From Chryseobacterium sp. GVT01B (GTDB taxonomy: Bacteria > Bacteroidota > Bacteroidia > Flavobacteriales > Weeksellaceae): a DNA stretch of 64,000 nucleotides. Of the stretch, positions 1 through 7,904 are shown piece by piece (the stretch's first letter is position 1; each line of letters opens with the position of its first letter). Made by a program: the position numbers and the translations under genes. The DNA lies in the NCBI RefSeq assembly GCF_019970045.1, contig NZ_JAHXYI010000004.1:248001-312000 (forward strand). The letters are read 5' to 3'. Under the pieces are notes generated by a model, which was not told where the DNA came from, ran no database searches, and was given only the letters and a program-made list of their open reading frames with translations.

Positions 1-260
1 TTTGAAAATTGATAAAACTCCTTATAGAGCTGATGTCTAAAGAAAAAGAATAATCCCAATAGTATTGAAGCTGTTTCTGCATAGATATTCAAAGGGATGA
101 AAAAAGAAATAAATGTCCATATCAGGCTTATTCCCAGGATTCCGGATAGAATTTTTCCTGAGATTCCCTGAAATAGAATCCCGGATACATTTTCCATGAT
201 TTTCCCCCAGCCTATTAAGACAGGAATGATAAAAATTGAAGAAAGCAGGATCAATAGCAT
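1..260 (-). CDS. Membrane protein, N-terminal fragment (runs off window start)
   Basis: An open frame starts at the ATG at 258-260 and continues without a stop to the window edge, giving 86 residues. The fragment is very hydrophobic: one membrane segment at about residues 1-17 (MLLILLSSIFIIPVLIGW), a second at about 37-54 and a third at about 60-78. The start resembles large multi-spanning proteins that sit beside surface-polysaccharide glycosyltransferases in Flavobacteriia (LIC_10190-type), but I cannot assign a function. The intrinsic terminator of the upstream lipoprotein gene ends only a base or so before the ATG, so there is little room for a ribosome site. The true start could be the later ATG at residue 22. 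It is a real partial gene with moderate confidence. Confidence 0.6.
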   Translation of the reverse strand, partial: MLLILLSSIFIIPVLIGWGKIMENVSGILFQGISGKILSGILGISLIWTFISFFIPLNIYAETASILLGLFFFFRHQLYKEFYQFS

Positions 261-292
261 AAAAAAAGATTGCCTAAAAATAAGCAATCTTT
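261..292 (-). terminator. Intrinsic terminator after the glycine-zipper lipoprotein
   Basis: On the minus strand a 9-bp stem (AAAGATTGC/GCAATCTTT, positions 265-273 and 284-292) is followed by a run of T. It lies 23 bases after the stop of the lipoprotein gene and directly abuts the start of the truncated membrane protein gene. Confidence 0.75.
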
Positions 293-314
293 ATATTTAT
301 TGTGAAAATATTTA

Positions 315-866
315 TTAACGGGGTTGTACCCTTCCGTCTTTTCTATCTTGTGATCTACCAATGGTATATCCTGTTGCACCTCCTACAACACCGCCAATTA
401 CAGCTCCTAGTCCTCTGTTTTTCTTAGCGATTAAGGCTCCTGCAGCAGCTCCACCTACAGTACCAATAACGGTTCCCTTGGCTGCTTTACTCCATCCTTT
501 TTTCTGGGTCGTTCCCTGTGAGGTACCACTTCCATTATTGGCATAACTTCCGTTGCTACCTGATGAGCCGGAATTTGAGTTTCTGTCTCTATATACTGTT
601 CTTGTTTCTCTGATTACCTGTGGTCTTGAATTATTTTCAGCAGCAGCTCTTGCTTTTTTGGTTTCAGATATGCTGTCTGCTTTTTTCTGAGCTTCATAGA
701 CCATCTTTTCTTTTTCAATAGCCAGTTTTTGTTTTTCTATTTCAAGTTGTCTGGCCTGAAATTCAAGTTTCTGTGCTTCCAGTGATTTCTCAGCAACGCT
801 GTCATCTTTCTTGCAGGCCGTCATTAAAAAGACGGATAAAAAACCTGCTAATACTATCTTTCTCAT
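315..866 (-). CDS. Lipoprotein with coiled coil and C-terminal glycine zipper
   Basis: A 183-residue protein. The first 18 residues form a lipoprotein signal with the lipobox LMTAC, so the mature protein would be anchored at Cys18. Residues about 25-70 are charged and helical (repeated LEA/KQK/EKEK), a probable coiled coil. Residues about 95-125 are a Ser/Gly/Asn-rich linker. The C-terminal 55 residues are a glycine-zipper domain (GTVGGAAAGALIAKK, GAVIGGVVGGATGYTIG), as in the YMGG-like/osmotic lipoprotein families that insert in or cross the outer membrane. The function is unknown. It is monocistronic, with its own terminator. The domain description is firm, the role is not. Confidence 0.85.
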   Translation of the reverse strand: MRKIVLAGFLSVFLMTACKKDDSVAEKSLEAQKLEFQARQLEIEKQKLAIEKEKMVYEAQKKADSISETKKARAAAENNSRPQVIRETRTVYRDRNSNSGSSGSNGSYANNGSGTSQGTTQKKGWSKAAKGTVIGTVGGAAAGALIAKKNRGLGAVIGGVVGGATGYTIGRSQDRKDGRVQPR

Positions 867-1060
867 AATTCAAATTTTAATAAGATAAAGCCAAAACGAC
901 TTTGATTTTAATTTTATTTTCAATTATGAAGCCAAATTTTAGTTAATGAATGTTAAAATTGATGCTAAAAAGTGGAGATAATTTTTAATAATGACAAATT
1001 TTATACTGTTAATGCGGAGTTGCAGGGTATTTGTAAATTTTAGTTCACGGATAGTTTTTA

Positions 1061-1088
1061 TTGAATTCATATAAGTTGACTATTTTTG
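1061..1088 (+). promoter_or_regulatory. Bacteroidota-type promoter for the exported protein at 1109
   Basis: TTG at 1061-1063 and TATTTTTG at 1081-1088 (matching TAnnTTTG) are 17 bases apart. The -7 box ends 20 bases before the ATG. Confidence 0.6.
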
Positions 1089-1108
1089 AATACCAAATTA
1101 CTTTTAAT

Positions 1109-1549
1109 ATGAAAAAATCAATTTTTACAGTATCAGCATGTATTGGATTGCTGGCTGTTGTCACATCATTTTCCTCTACGGAAATAATAGAGAATAATAA
1201 AAGCTGTTCAGAAATAGCTGATACTGTACCAAAGTCTCAGACTTATAAGATCCGTTATGGTCTTCTTTCAAAAAGCGGAGCAAAAATTCTTTCGGGAAAT
1301 TATGATGTAGGAAGTTTTCTTGCTGAAAATATGGTTACCGGAGAAGTGTATGATACTTATTATAGCGGAGGATTTCAGCCGGTACCACAATATTACGACG
1401 GACTTCCGGCAGGAACTTATACTTTTTCTGCTATGCAGGGGCAAGGTGGATGGGTAGGTTATGGAACGGTAATTGCTACAGTTTCGGACGCACAAGTAGA
1501 TTCTGATGGATATATTACAGTGTATATTCCGATTATTTGGGAGGAGTAG
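1109..1549 (+). CDS. Small exported protein of unknown function
   Basis: I start it at the ATG at 1109, which begins a clear signal peptide (MKKSIFTVSACIGLLAVVTS). The frame is open further upstream, but that part overlaps the promoter. The protein is 146 residues. The mature part has few charges and many Tyr/Gly and Ser/Thr residues (YDTYYSGGFQPVPQYYDGLPAGTYTF) that look like beta-strands, ending in a short beta-rich tail. I recognise no family and no catalytic motif. It is flanked by noncoding DNA on both sides, so it is probably a single-gene unit. A secreted or periplasmic beta-sandwich protein is a guess only. Confidence 0.7.
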   Translation: MKKSIFTVSACIGLLAVVTSFSSTEIIENNKSCSEIADTVPKSQTYKIRYGLLSKSGAKILSGNYDVGSFLAENMVTGEVYDTYYSGGFQPVPQYYDGLPAGTYTFSAMQGQGGWVGYGTVIATVSDAQVDSDGYITVYIPIIWEE

Positions 1550-1870
1550 GCCTTGTGAACCAAAAAATATTTAACTAAATTTACCTTCCCTGAAATGAAT
1601 TTTTTTAATCGTTGAATCGTTGATTATATTTTTTTTATTTGTTTTTTATCAATTTTACATTGAATAAATTCTAATAAATTACTATAATTGTGTAAATTAT
1701 TATTGATTCATTCATCAGGATGTTTTTGATTCTATAGAAGTATTCATTCTCTGGTTCTGTATTGTATTATGCTCTTTTGAAGAACGTATTAATATTAGTT
1801 GTATTGAATGATTCTACAATATTCTGTTTAGGTTTTCTAAATAGATTTTTTTCATCATTTGTGTTTTTTA

Positions 1871-1888
1871 GGCCTCCATCAGGAGGCC
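1871..1888 (+). terminator. Hairpin, terminator-like
   Basis: A perfect 7-bp stem GGCCTCC/GGAGGCC with a 4-base loop is followed by a T-rich tract. It lies about 320 bases after the exported-protein gene, so it may instead end a separate short transcript. Confidence 0.6.
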
Positions 1889-1985
1889 GTTTCTATTTAT
1901 TCAGTTTTATGATTCTGCTCATATAATAATTGGAAAGGAGATGGTATCTTTGAGTATAAGAACATTTTCATTCCATATTTTATCA

Positions 1986-2014
1986 AAAAGACTCCTCTGC
2001 ATGAGGAGCCTTTT
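1986..2014. terminator. Bidirectional terminator beside the glycosyltransferase gene
   Basis: Stem AAAAG-CTCCTC/GAGGAG-CTTTT with a short loop has T-runs on both strands. It is 4 bases past the glycosyltransferase stop on the minus strand. On the plus strand it would end a transcript of about 60 bases from the TATCTTTG box at 1945-1952. Confidence 0.7.
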
Positions 2015-2017
2015 GTT

Positions 2018-2851
2018 TTATATATTATCTAAGGTGACTTTTATTTTACTGATTAATCGATGCATTTTTCTAGTCTGATACCTGATAAGGTTGTAAATTT
2101 CCTGCGAATTGGTAAAAACTTCGGGAACTGTCTGGTTATTGATAGTTTTTATCCCCCGTCTTTTCATTGTATCATGGATCACTCTGGCAAAGGATTCTTT
2201 TGCGCTTTGTTTTGCCTTGTCCTGGGAAATCCCATCGGAATGCAGTCTGTATAAATATAAAGGTTCTTTGATGAATTTAGCTTCTCCCTGTTCCAGTATT
2301 TTTAAATACAAATCCTGATCTACTGCATTTTTTAAATTAAGATTAATCCCAGTAGTTCTTAAGTAAGTTTCTTTTTTAAAAGCAAAGAAGTGAGCAAATT
2401 GAATGGGGCAGTTGAAAAAATGGCGGTTATTGTAAATCTGTTTGGTACCGGCATATATTCTTTCAGGAGTTAGGTTTTCATCACACAGCATCATTTGAGA
2501 ATATACCGCCGCAAGATCATCTCTGTCAACAAATTCCTGGGTTGTTTTTTCCAACGCTTCCGGATAAAGTGCGTCATCTGGGTCCAGGTAGGCACACAAA
2601 TCTCCATTGGCATATTTCATGCAGGCAGCTTTTGTAAAACCACAACCTTTATTGATTGGGTTATGATAAAGTTTGAAGCGGAAATCACCTTGAATCAGGG
2701 ACTGTATAATCTCTACAGAATTATCTGTGGAGGCATCATCAACAATTATAACTTCCCAGTTTTTATAGGTTTGACTGATTAATGAATCATAGCATTCCTT
2801 GAAATACTTTCCATTGTTATAGTTGGCTATAAGTATAGAAAAAATTGTCAC
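2018..2851 (-). CDS. Family 2 glycosyltransferase
   Basis: A 277-residue GT-A fold enzyme that transfers a sugar from a nucleotide-sugar donor, probably to a surface glycan or glycolipid. The N terminus FSILIANYNNGKYF and IIVDDASTDNS (about residues 35-45) are the nucleotide-binding hallmarks of GT2. LDPDD at residues 89-93 carries the DxD-type metal site. The C-terminal part (from about 215) is helical and basic and has no membrane segment. It has no sugar-gene neighbours inside the window apart from the truncated membrane protein at 1-260. Donor and acceptor cannot be read from the sequence. Confidence 0.9.
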   Translation of the reverse strand: MTIFSILIANYNNGKYFKECYDSLISQTYKNWEVIIVDDASTDNSVEIIQSLIQGDFRFKLYHNPINKGCGFTKAACMKYANGDLCAYLDPDDALYPEALEKTTQEFVDRDDLAAVYSQMMLCDENLTPERIYAGTKQIYNNRHFFNCPIQFAHFFAFKKETYLRTTGINLNLKNAVDQDLYLKILEQGEAKFIKEPLYLYRLHSDGISQDKAKQSAKESFARVIHDTMKRRGIKTINNQTVPEVFTNSQEIYNLIRYQTRKMHRLISKIKVTLDNI

Positions 2852-2871
2852 TTTGTTTTGAATTAATTATA

Positions 2872-2879
2872 CAAAAGTA
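2872..2879 (-). promoter_or_regulatory. -7 promoter box for the glycosyltransferase
   Basis: The minus strand reads TACTTTTG, a perfect TAnnTTTG, 20 bases before the ATG. There is no clear TTG at the usual spacing. Confidence 0.5.
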
Positions 2880-3278
2880 TAGAATAATATATGTGTAAAA
2901 CATTACTATAATCATAGGATATCTGATATTTTTTATTATATTTTAAAATCCGTGAGGGTGAATTATGTCTTAAATACTGTTTTTCAGTGAACAATTTTTG
3001 GAATATTAGAAAATAACCGGAAGAATAGGAATTAAAACAGCATTGTTTATTGTCTTTTTTTGAGAAATACTTTCTACTGGCTGGATAGCTTATTATTTAA
3101 AAGAAATAATAATTTTATGACTGTACGCATAAAATAAAAAAAAAGAGTGGTATATCTTTGGTTAAGAATTAATAGATAAAATAATTTTTATCTCTGATAT
3201 AAAATTTTTTTTCATCATTTGTGTTTTTTGAGGCCTCCAATTTTTTGGGGGCTTTTTCCATATAATAATCTTAAATCT
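2880..3278. other. Intergenic region without a gene
   Basis: Very AT-rich. The only structure I see is a -7-like box TATCTTTG (3153-3160) followed about 80 bases later by a plus-strand hairpin at 3233-3257. The 23 bases before this hairpin match those before the hairpin at 1871. Confidence 0.5.
3233..3257 (+). terminator. Hairpin with T-run, terminator-like
   Basis: A 6-bp stem GCCTCC/GGGGGC (one G-T pair) with a T-rich loop is followed by five T on the plus strand. No plus-strand gene precedes it, so it fits the end of a short noncoding transcript. Confidence 0.5.
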
Positions 3279-3506
3279 TTAAAGATCAAAAAGTATTCTA
3301 CCGTTAAAAGGGGAATCCCAAATGATAAATACTTTGTCATTTGATCTTCGCAGAGGAGCTTGAATGGTTTCATAGTCTCCTTTTTCGGTTAGTCTTTCCA
3401 CAATAAGATCAGAACCTTCACCTATTTCATTTACATTGTACTCCAACTGATATTCTTTTTCATTGTTTTTCGTGAAATCTTCTTTACTAAAAATTATTTG
3501 TGCCAT
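3279..3506 (-). CDS. Small hypothetical protein
   Basis: A 75-residue acidic soluble protein with no signal peptide or membrane segment. Alternating hydrophobic residues in the second half (DYETIQAPLRRSNDKVFIIW) suggest a small beta-rich fold. I recognise no family. It stands alone between two noncoding gaps. Normal codon use and an open frame that ends next to a hairpin argue for a real gene, but a chance frame cannot be excluded. Confidence 0.5.
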   Translation of the reverse strand: MAQIIFSKEDFTKNNEKEYQLEYNVNEIGEGSDLIVERLTEKGDYETIQAPLRRSNDKVFIIWDSPFNGRILFDL

Positions 3507-3812
3507 GATAATTTAAATTTATTGGATTGATTTATATGAAGAATAAATTATGCCAATTTGATGTTGATTTAGTTTTTTTTGATACCTGACTAAATATTTG
3601 AAAATTTTTATTTCCTAATATGAATTTTATTTTACCAAATTGTAAATTATTTTATTTTTAATATTTTTGCTGGGGTATTAGATTTATTTTAATTAATTAT
3701 AAATAATTATGAAGTGGTTTTTAAAGCATCAATAAAATTGGTCTAAAATGCTGAAACTGAAAAATGGATAAGCCCCAGTGTAATTCACTTTTTTTTCTCA
3801 AAGTTGGCATTC

Positions 3813-3909
3813 TTGGCACGATTTTTCGATATAGAAATGTAACTCATGTTTAATTTGAGTTTTCATGGTTATTAGTTTTTATCCTCGGAATTTCCGGGGA
3901 TTTTTTTTT
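3813..3909 (+). ncRNA. Candidate small RNA with two hairpins and a terminator
   Basis: At 3813-3820 TTGGCACG matches the -24 half of a sigma-54 promoter. The -12 half reads TTCGA instead of TTGCA, so the match is imperfect. From about 3841 there is a hairpin AACTCAT...TTGAGTT, then ATCCTCGG/CCGGGGAT followed by nine T (terminator, 3881-3909). The whole would be a transcript of about 70 bases. No peptide of useful length is encoded. This is a structural prediction only. Confidence 0.3.
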
Positions 3910-4003
3910 GCTCTTATATGACGCTGCTCATAAACGTAAATTAATTAATCTTCTATTTTTGAATAAGATAATTTTCAATCCATCCTCTTTTTGCATTATT
4001 TAT

Positions 4004-4036
4004 CAAGCTCTTCTTTGATCAGGAGGAGCTTGTTTT
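4004..4036 (+). terminator. Hairpin after the CPBP-like gene / end of a short plus-strand unit
   Basis: A 7-bp stem CAAGCTC/GAGCTTG plus partial inner pairing is followed by TTTT on the plus strand. It lies 20 bases past the minus-strand stop of the CPBP-like gene, but its T-run favours the plus strand. Confidence 0.5.
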
Positions 4037-4056
4037 ATATTATTTAATACAAAAAG

Positions 4057-4500
4057 TCACATTATAAACAAAAATCCAAAAAGATTGAATAGTGCGTGGA
4101 AGAGTACTGTTAGGATGAAACTATAGGTATGGATGTGCTTGTTATAATAAATATAAAGGTTATTTAAAATAAGACCTCCAAAAAATGTCATCACAATATA
4201 TAGCCAATTATAATAATGCATTGATGCGAAAATGATACTCATAATGATGATGCAGAAGTATTTATTTTTTATGCTTATCCATTTAGTCAAAACCAGATAA
4301 GGGAAATATTGAAATACTAAAGTCTCAATAAAAGGAGCAACAAAGATTGCAATAAAACGTAGTTCGTTTTTTGAGATATTTTGACGCTTATAATAATTTA
4401 CATTAAAATGCAAATAGGTATCATTAATGTAATTGAAGAAATATCCATTTAAAAGAGCTAAAGTAAATGAAAGAATAAAGAAAATAAATATCTTTTTCAT
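4057..4500 (-). CDS. CPBP-type intramembrane protease-like protein, degenerate
   Basis: A 147-residue membrane protein with four to five hydrophobic segments. It has the three-motif pattern of the CPBP (Abi) family: an AxFxE segment at 55-64 (Glu59, followed by Thr60 where the family usually has a second Glu, and Gln64 where Arg is usual), FASMH at 91-95 (His95) and HALFN at 135-139 (His135, Asn139). The family includes Rce1-like glutamic proteases and bacteriocin self-immunity proteins. Motif 1 is altered, so catalysis is doubtful. It is the last gene of the peptide cluster, 103 bases after the DCC gene. Immunity or precursor processing are both plausible (inference). It could also be an unrelated neighbour. 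Confidence 0.65.
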   Translation of the reverse strand: MKKIFIFFILSFTLALLNGYFFNYINDTYLHFNVNYYKRQNISKNELRFIAIFVAPFIETLVFQYFPYLVLTKWISIKNKYFCIIIMSIIFASMHYYNWLYIVMTFFGGLILNNLYIYYNKHIHTYSFILTVLFHALFNLFGFLFIM

Positions 4501-4603
4501 ATATTAAGAAGAATATTTATTGAAATAGATCAAAAAAAGGTTGTATTTTAAAATTTATCATTCTTTACTTTCTTAGATAACTTGATATCGGCTATCAGCC
4601 TAT

Positions 4604-4966
4604 TTATGGTATTTTGCAGCTTTTCTCATCACAATGTATAGGAATTATTTTTCTTTTTACTGCTAATTCCTTATAAATTAATTGTCCGAGACCAGTGATC
4701 TTAAACAGAAAAAGAATTGGAAAAAATATCCAAAATAACGGTAGCCTTAAAAGTATCATATAAATTGTAACAAAACCATATCTCCATTTTTTATTATATG
4801 AAGCCATCTGCTGTTCTGCCAATGTTTTATTTATACCAACAGCTTCGCTAATATGATTGGGATTTCTCAATTCCTTAATTTCCATCATATTCATCCAATC
4901 TAATCTTTTTATATTTCTGACAAACAAAGTACAGTTTGGGCAATAATTATCATAATAAATTTTCAT
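4604..4966 (-). CDS. DCC-family (DUF393) thiol-disulfide oxidoreductase-like protein
   Basis: A 120-residue protein opening with YYDNYCPNC, the CxxC (Cys9, Cys12) signature of the DCC1-like family. After a soluble thioredoxin-like part it has a hydrophobic stretch at about 65-95 (IYMILLRLPLFWIFFPILFLF), probably membrane-associated, and two more Cys near the C terminus. Its ATG overlaps the stop of the ABC permease in an ATGA junction, so the two are translationally coupled and belong to one operon. DCC proteins often sit beside HTTM-domain proteins, as here. Its substrate is unknown. The peptide precursor of this cluster has no Cys, so it cannot simply be making a disulfide in it. Confidence 0.75.
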   Translation of the reverse strand: MKIYYDNYCPNCTLFVRNIKRLDWMNMMEIKELRNPNHISEAVGINKTLAEQQMASYNKKWRYGFVTIYMILLRLPLFWIFFPILFLFKITGLGQLIYKELAVKRKIIPIHCDEKSCKIP

Positions 4967-6321
4967 AACTGGAAAATATTTAGAATAGGTTTACCTGTCA
5001 AATAGGTAGCAAATAAAATAATTAATAGAATATCAATAAATGTGTTATTTTTAAAAACACGTGACATGAAAACTTGAAAACCTGTAAGTATTAAAAAGCT
5101 TAATAATACGTACATATTTTGCGTAAATGAATGTTTTATTAATAATGGTATCAACAATATTACATAGAAAGCAAAGATGATCACATTTTTTGACAGAACA
5201 ATTTCAAAGTTTTTATAAGGTGAAATTTTCTCCGCATAATCGATGTTATATAAGGATAATCTTGTAAGAAATTTATTAATAAAAAGAGTAAAGAAAAAGA
5301 GTAAGGGTAGCAAGAATTTTAAAAAATCTTCTTTTACGGGGAATAATAAAATCCAAATGATAAGAATAGCATAAATTGCAGTTTTGTCTATGGAGCGTGA
5401 GAAAAGATAGAAATCTTTTTGAAGTATATTAAAAAATGACAGATCTTTTTTTATTTGGCTAAAAGAAAATTTAATAGATTTCATTTCTGAGCCTTTTTGT
5501 GAAAAATCGGTAAACATTTTAATTGTAATAAGTTTCCTGTTTATAGGAATTTTAGACAATAAATACACAGTTGGAACAAATAATACCAATGCACCTAATT
5601 TATTCAGCCAGAATAGGGGTAGGATAGGTTCTTGCAGAGAGATAATATGTAGTCTGGATTTTGGAAGATATCCAATGGCAAATACATTTGTTTCAGAAAT
5701 ATTCTTATTGATTATAAAATTTAATTCATGAATTCCTAAAATTCCTAAAAAAAATCTATCATTAAACATGATAAAAAATACCAATATATAATAGACAGCA
5801 TATTTGAGAAAGTTATTTTTTATATAATATTCTATAAAATAACTCAGGCCAGCAACGATCAGTATGTATGGCACCGAAAAATATAAGAGAGGAAAGATGA
5901 AATATGGTCCTGTAAGCTCGATGTTCTGTATGAAAATTGTAATATTCAAAATAAATAGAAATGTCATTCCTATAAAGAAAAGCCCCAGAATTTTATATAA
6001 TGCTTTAAAGAATGAACTTAAAAAAGAAAGATCTTCCTGTACATAAGTATAATTTAAAATTTCCTTTTCTCTTTCTCCTGCTAAAATATGAATCAATAGC
6101 CATGAAATGATCACATTAGAAAAAATTGCAGATACATTTCCAATCCAAAATTTATTTGGAGCAGGACTTATGTTACCCATATAGAATGTTACATAATCAG
6201 CATCTTTACCAGGTATAAGAAAAAGCCCCAACACGATTAAAATCAGGGTGCAGAAAATAAAGGATTTTTTTTTGATTAAATACGTATAGTATAAAGATGA
6301 TAGAGGAAGCAATCTTGACAT
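4963..6321 (-). CDS. ABC transporter permease of the peptide cluster
   Basis: A 452-residue integral membrane protein with about ten to twelve hydrophobic segments in two blocks (about residues 18-200 and 235-450), separated by a basic cytoplasmic loop at about 265-305. I see no peptidase or ATPase domain. It lies 4 bases downstream of the ABC ATPase gene, so the pair form an ABC-2-like transporter. The cargo is most simply the cluster's peptide, either export or immunity by removal from the membrane. Position in the operon supports this, the sequence alone does not. Unusually long ABC-2 permeases of this kind are seen next to peptide toxins in Bacteroidota. Confidence 0.75.
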   Translation of the reverse strand: MSRLLPLSSLYYTYLIKKKSFIFCTLILIVLGLFLIPGKDADYVTFYMGNISPAPNKFWIGNVSAIFSNVIISWLLIHILAGEREKEILNYTYVQEDLSFLSSFFKALYKILGLFFIGMTFLFILNITIFIQNIELTGPYFIFPLLYFSVPYILIVAGLSYFIEYYIKNNFLKYAVYYILVFFIMFNDRFFLGILGIHELNFIINKNISETNVFAIGYLPKSRLHIISLQEPILPLFWLNKLGALVLFVPTVYLLSKIPINRKLITIKMFTDFSQKGSEMKSIKFSFSQIKKDLSFFNILQKDFYLFSRSIDKTAIYAILIIWILLFPVKEDFLKFLLPLLFFFTLFINKFLTRLSLYNIDYAEKISPYKNFEIVLSKNVIIFAFYVILLIPLLIKHSFTQNMYVLLSFLILTGFQVFMSRVFKNNTFIDILLIILFATYLTGKPILNIFQL

Positions 6322-6325
6322 TTAA

Positions 6326-6988
6326 CTATTTATTTTGAAAATTAATATTGTTTTCCAGAGAGGCTGATCCGCTGCTAATAGTTATTTTCTTATCACAAAA
6401 TCTGGAAATTTCATCTATTAAATGTGTTGATAGAATGACGATACTCGTTTTTGAAATATCTTTTAGAAGTAAATACATTTTTTCACGTTCCAGATAATCT
6501 AGATTATTTACAGGTTCATCAAGTATCAATACATTAGGGCTGTTAATGATGGATAAAGCAAATGAAATTTTTTGCTTAATTCCTCCCGATAGGTTTTTTA
6601 CTTTTTGTTTTTTATAACTTTCTAAGTCAAAATCTTTTATAATCTTTAAAATGTTATTATGGAGGCTTTTTTTCTCACATCCTTTCAAAAGGCCGAAATA
6701 AGTTAAATTTTGGATAATATCGAAATCTTGGATAAGGCCAAGATTCTGAGACATAAACCCCAAATCTTTTCTTAGAGATTGTGGCTTATTTAATACTGAA
6801 ATGTCATTATAAAAAAAATCTCCTGTTGATGGTTGTTTTAATGTTGAGATAATATTAATTAGTGAAGTTTTTCCTGTGCCATTTAATCCTAATAAGGCAT
6901 AAAGCCCATTTTCAAATTCTAGATTAATTTTATTTAAAATTATTTTATCTCCAATTTTATAGGAAATATCTTTAAGTTGTAACTTCAT
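6326..6988 (-). CDS. ABC transporter ATP-binding protein of the peptide cluster
   Basis: A 220-residue ABC ATPase that energises the adjacent permease. Walker A GLNGTGKT is at 34-41, Q-loop Gln at 81, signature LSGGIKQ at 133-139, Walker B VLILDEP at 153-159 and the switch His in ILSTHL near the end. I use the ATG at 6986-6988 because it begins the standard fold (MKLQLKDISYKIG). The frame is open 14 codons further upstream inside the SdpB-like gene. With this start the gene overlaps the SdpB-like gene by 17 bases, which indicates translational coupling. The length and signature are of the ABC-2 type (bacteriocin/lantibiotic immunity or export, LptB-like size). Confidence 0.92.
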   Translation of the reverse strand: MKLQLKDISYKIGDKIILNKINLEFENGLYALLGLNGTGKTSLINIISTLKQPSTGDFFYNDISVLNKPQSLRKDLGFMSQNLGLIQDFDIIQNLTYFGLLKGCEKKSLHNNILKIIKDFDLESYKKQKVKNLSGGIKQKISFALSIINSPNVLILDEPVNNLDYLEREKMYLLLKDISKTSIVILSTHLIDEISRFCDKKITISSGSASLENNINFQNK

Positions 6989-7904
6989 TATTCTTGTTTT
7001 TTTGTTTAAATATAACCGATCGTTTTTCATCCAAATATTTCATTAGTATAGAGAACTTGCCCGGATAGAAAGCAATTATATTAAAAAGTAACATTGCGAT
7101 AGAAAAGGTATATATTTTTATGACCAGAGCGATTACAATATGCATAATGATTATATTGATAACCGTCCATTTTCTTATATTTTTACTTAGAAAAACAAAA
7201 ATAGGAAATAAAAGTTCCAATATCGTTACATGTAATGAGGCTAGTTGATAAATAAACTTTGGAATGTGAGCAAAAAATGAGTTAATTACTTTTTCATCTA
7301 AATAATGATTAATACAAAGCCAAATTGCATTACCATCCAGCCAGTCAAACCCTAAAACTTTACCAAATCCTCCAAAAAAATAAATAATACAAAGCTGGAT
7401 CTGCATTAGCCTTACAGCAAACGAGAATATAATACCTTTATATGATTCAACTTTTATCTGATCTTCAATACAAAAAAAAAGATTGATGTAAAGCAGAAAA
7501 GCTATCATAAAATCAGCACCATAGGATAATAAGTAAGCAGAATTAAGAAATACCGTATGCAGGAAAATGACTATAATAGCAAACAGAATTTTCCAATAAT
7601 TTAGCAATATCATTATCAGAGAAATAAGATATAAGTAAAAGGGAATAATGAATGCATACTTATACTCAATACTAGTTAAGGAAATTATGTTTTCAGTAAG
7701 TGTAGATACTTTTATTTTATCTGCAGAAACAAAATTACTATTCAGAGATTCGCTTATTATTCCGTTTTTAGAGTATATACTGTATAAATCCGGAAATATT
7801 GATAGTATATTAATTAATGCTAAAATACTTATCAAATAAATAAAAATTTTTGTGTTTTGGGAATCATCTTTATAAGAAGTCATAAATGAAACTATCTTAT
7901 TCAT
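6972..7904 (-). CDS. SdpB-like HTTM-domain membrane protein
   Basis: A 310-residue membrane protein with about eight hydrophobic segments. Residues 165-191 carry the HTTM signature, RLMQIQLCIIYFFGGFGKVL followed by W188 and G191. The HTTM (vitamin-K-carboxylase-like) superfamily includes SdpB, which together with SdpA is required to mature the SdpC toxin peptide in Bacillus subtilis. The first 8 bases overlap the end of the SdpA-like gene, and the end overlaps the ATPase gene. Order and size agree with an SDP system. I rate HTTM membership as firm and SdpB orthology as likely from context. Confidence 0.75.
   Translation of the reverse strand: MNKIVSFMTSYKDDSQNTKIFIYLISILALINILSIFPDLYSIYSKNGIISESLNSNFVSADKIKVSTLTENIISLTSIEYKYAFIIPFYLYLISLIMILLNYWKILFAIIVIFLHTVFLNSAYLLSYGADFMIAFLLYINLFFCIEDQIKVESYKGIIFSFAVRLMQIQLCIIYFFGGFGKVLGFDWLDGNAIWLCINHYLDEKVINSFFAHIPKFIYQLASLHVTILELLFPIFVFLSKNIRKWTVINIIIMHIVIALVIKIYTFSIAMLLFNIIAFYPGKFSILMKYLDEKRSVIFKQKNKNNEVTT

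Larger units (their letters stand above)
1550..2017. other. AT-rich intergenic region with two terminator-like hairpins
   Basis: I see no credible gene here. It holds a hairpin at 1871-1888, a perfect -7-like box TATCTTTG at 1945-1952 and a second hairpin at 1986-2014. The 23 bases before the first hairpin recur before another hairpin at 3233-3257. Confidence 0.6.
3507..4056. other. Intergenic region with two hairpin-ended promoter-like units
   Basis: No open frame of convincing quality lies here. It contains a sigma-54-like element followed by two hairpins (3813-3909), and a TATTTTTG box (3954-3961) followed by a hairpin (4004-4036). Confidence 0.5.

Noticed and set aside
1941-2066. A 41-codon ATG frame over the hairpin at 1986-2014
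   Set aside because: It crosses a clear terminator hairpin and the glycosyltransferase end, and has no leader or motif of a peptide gene.
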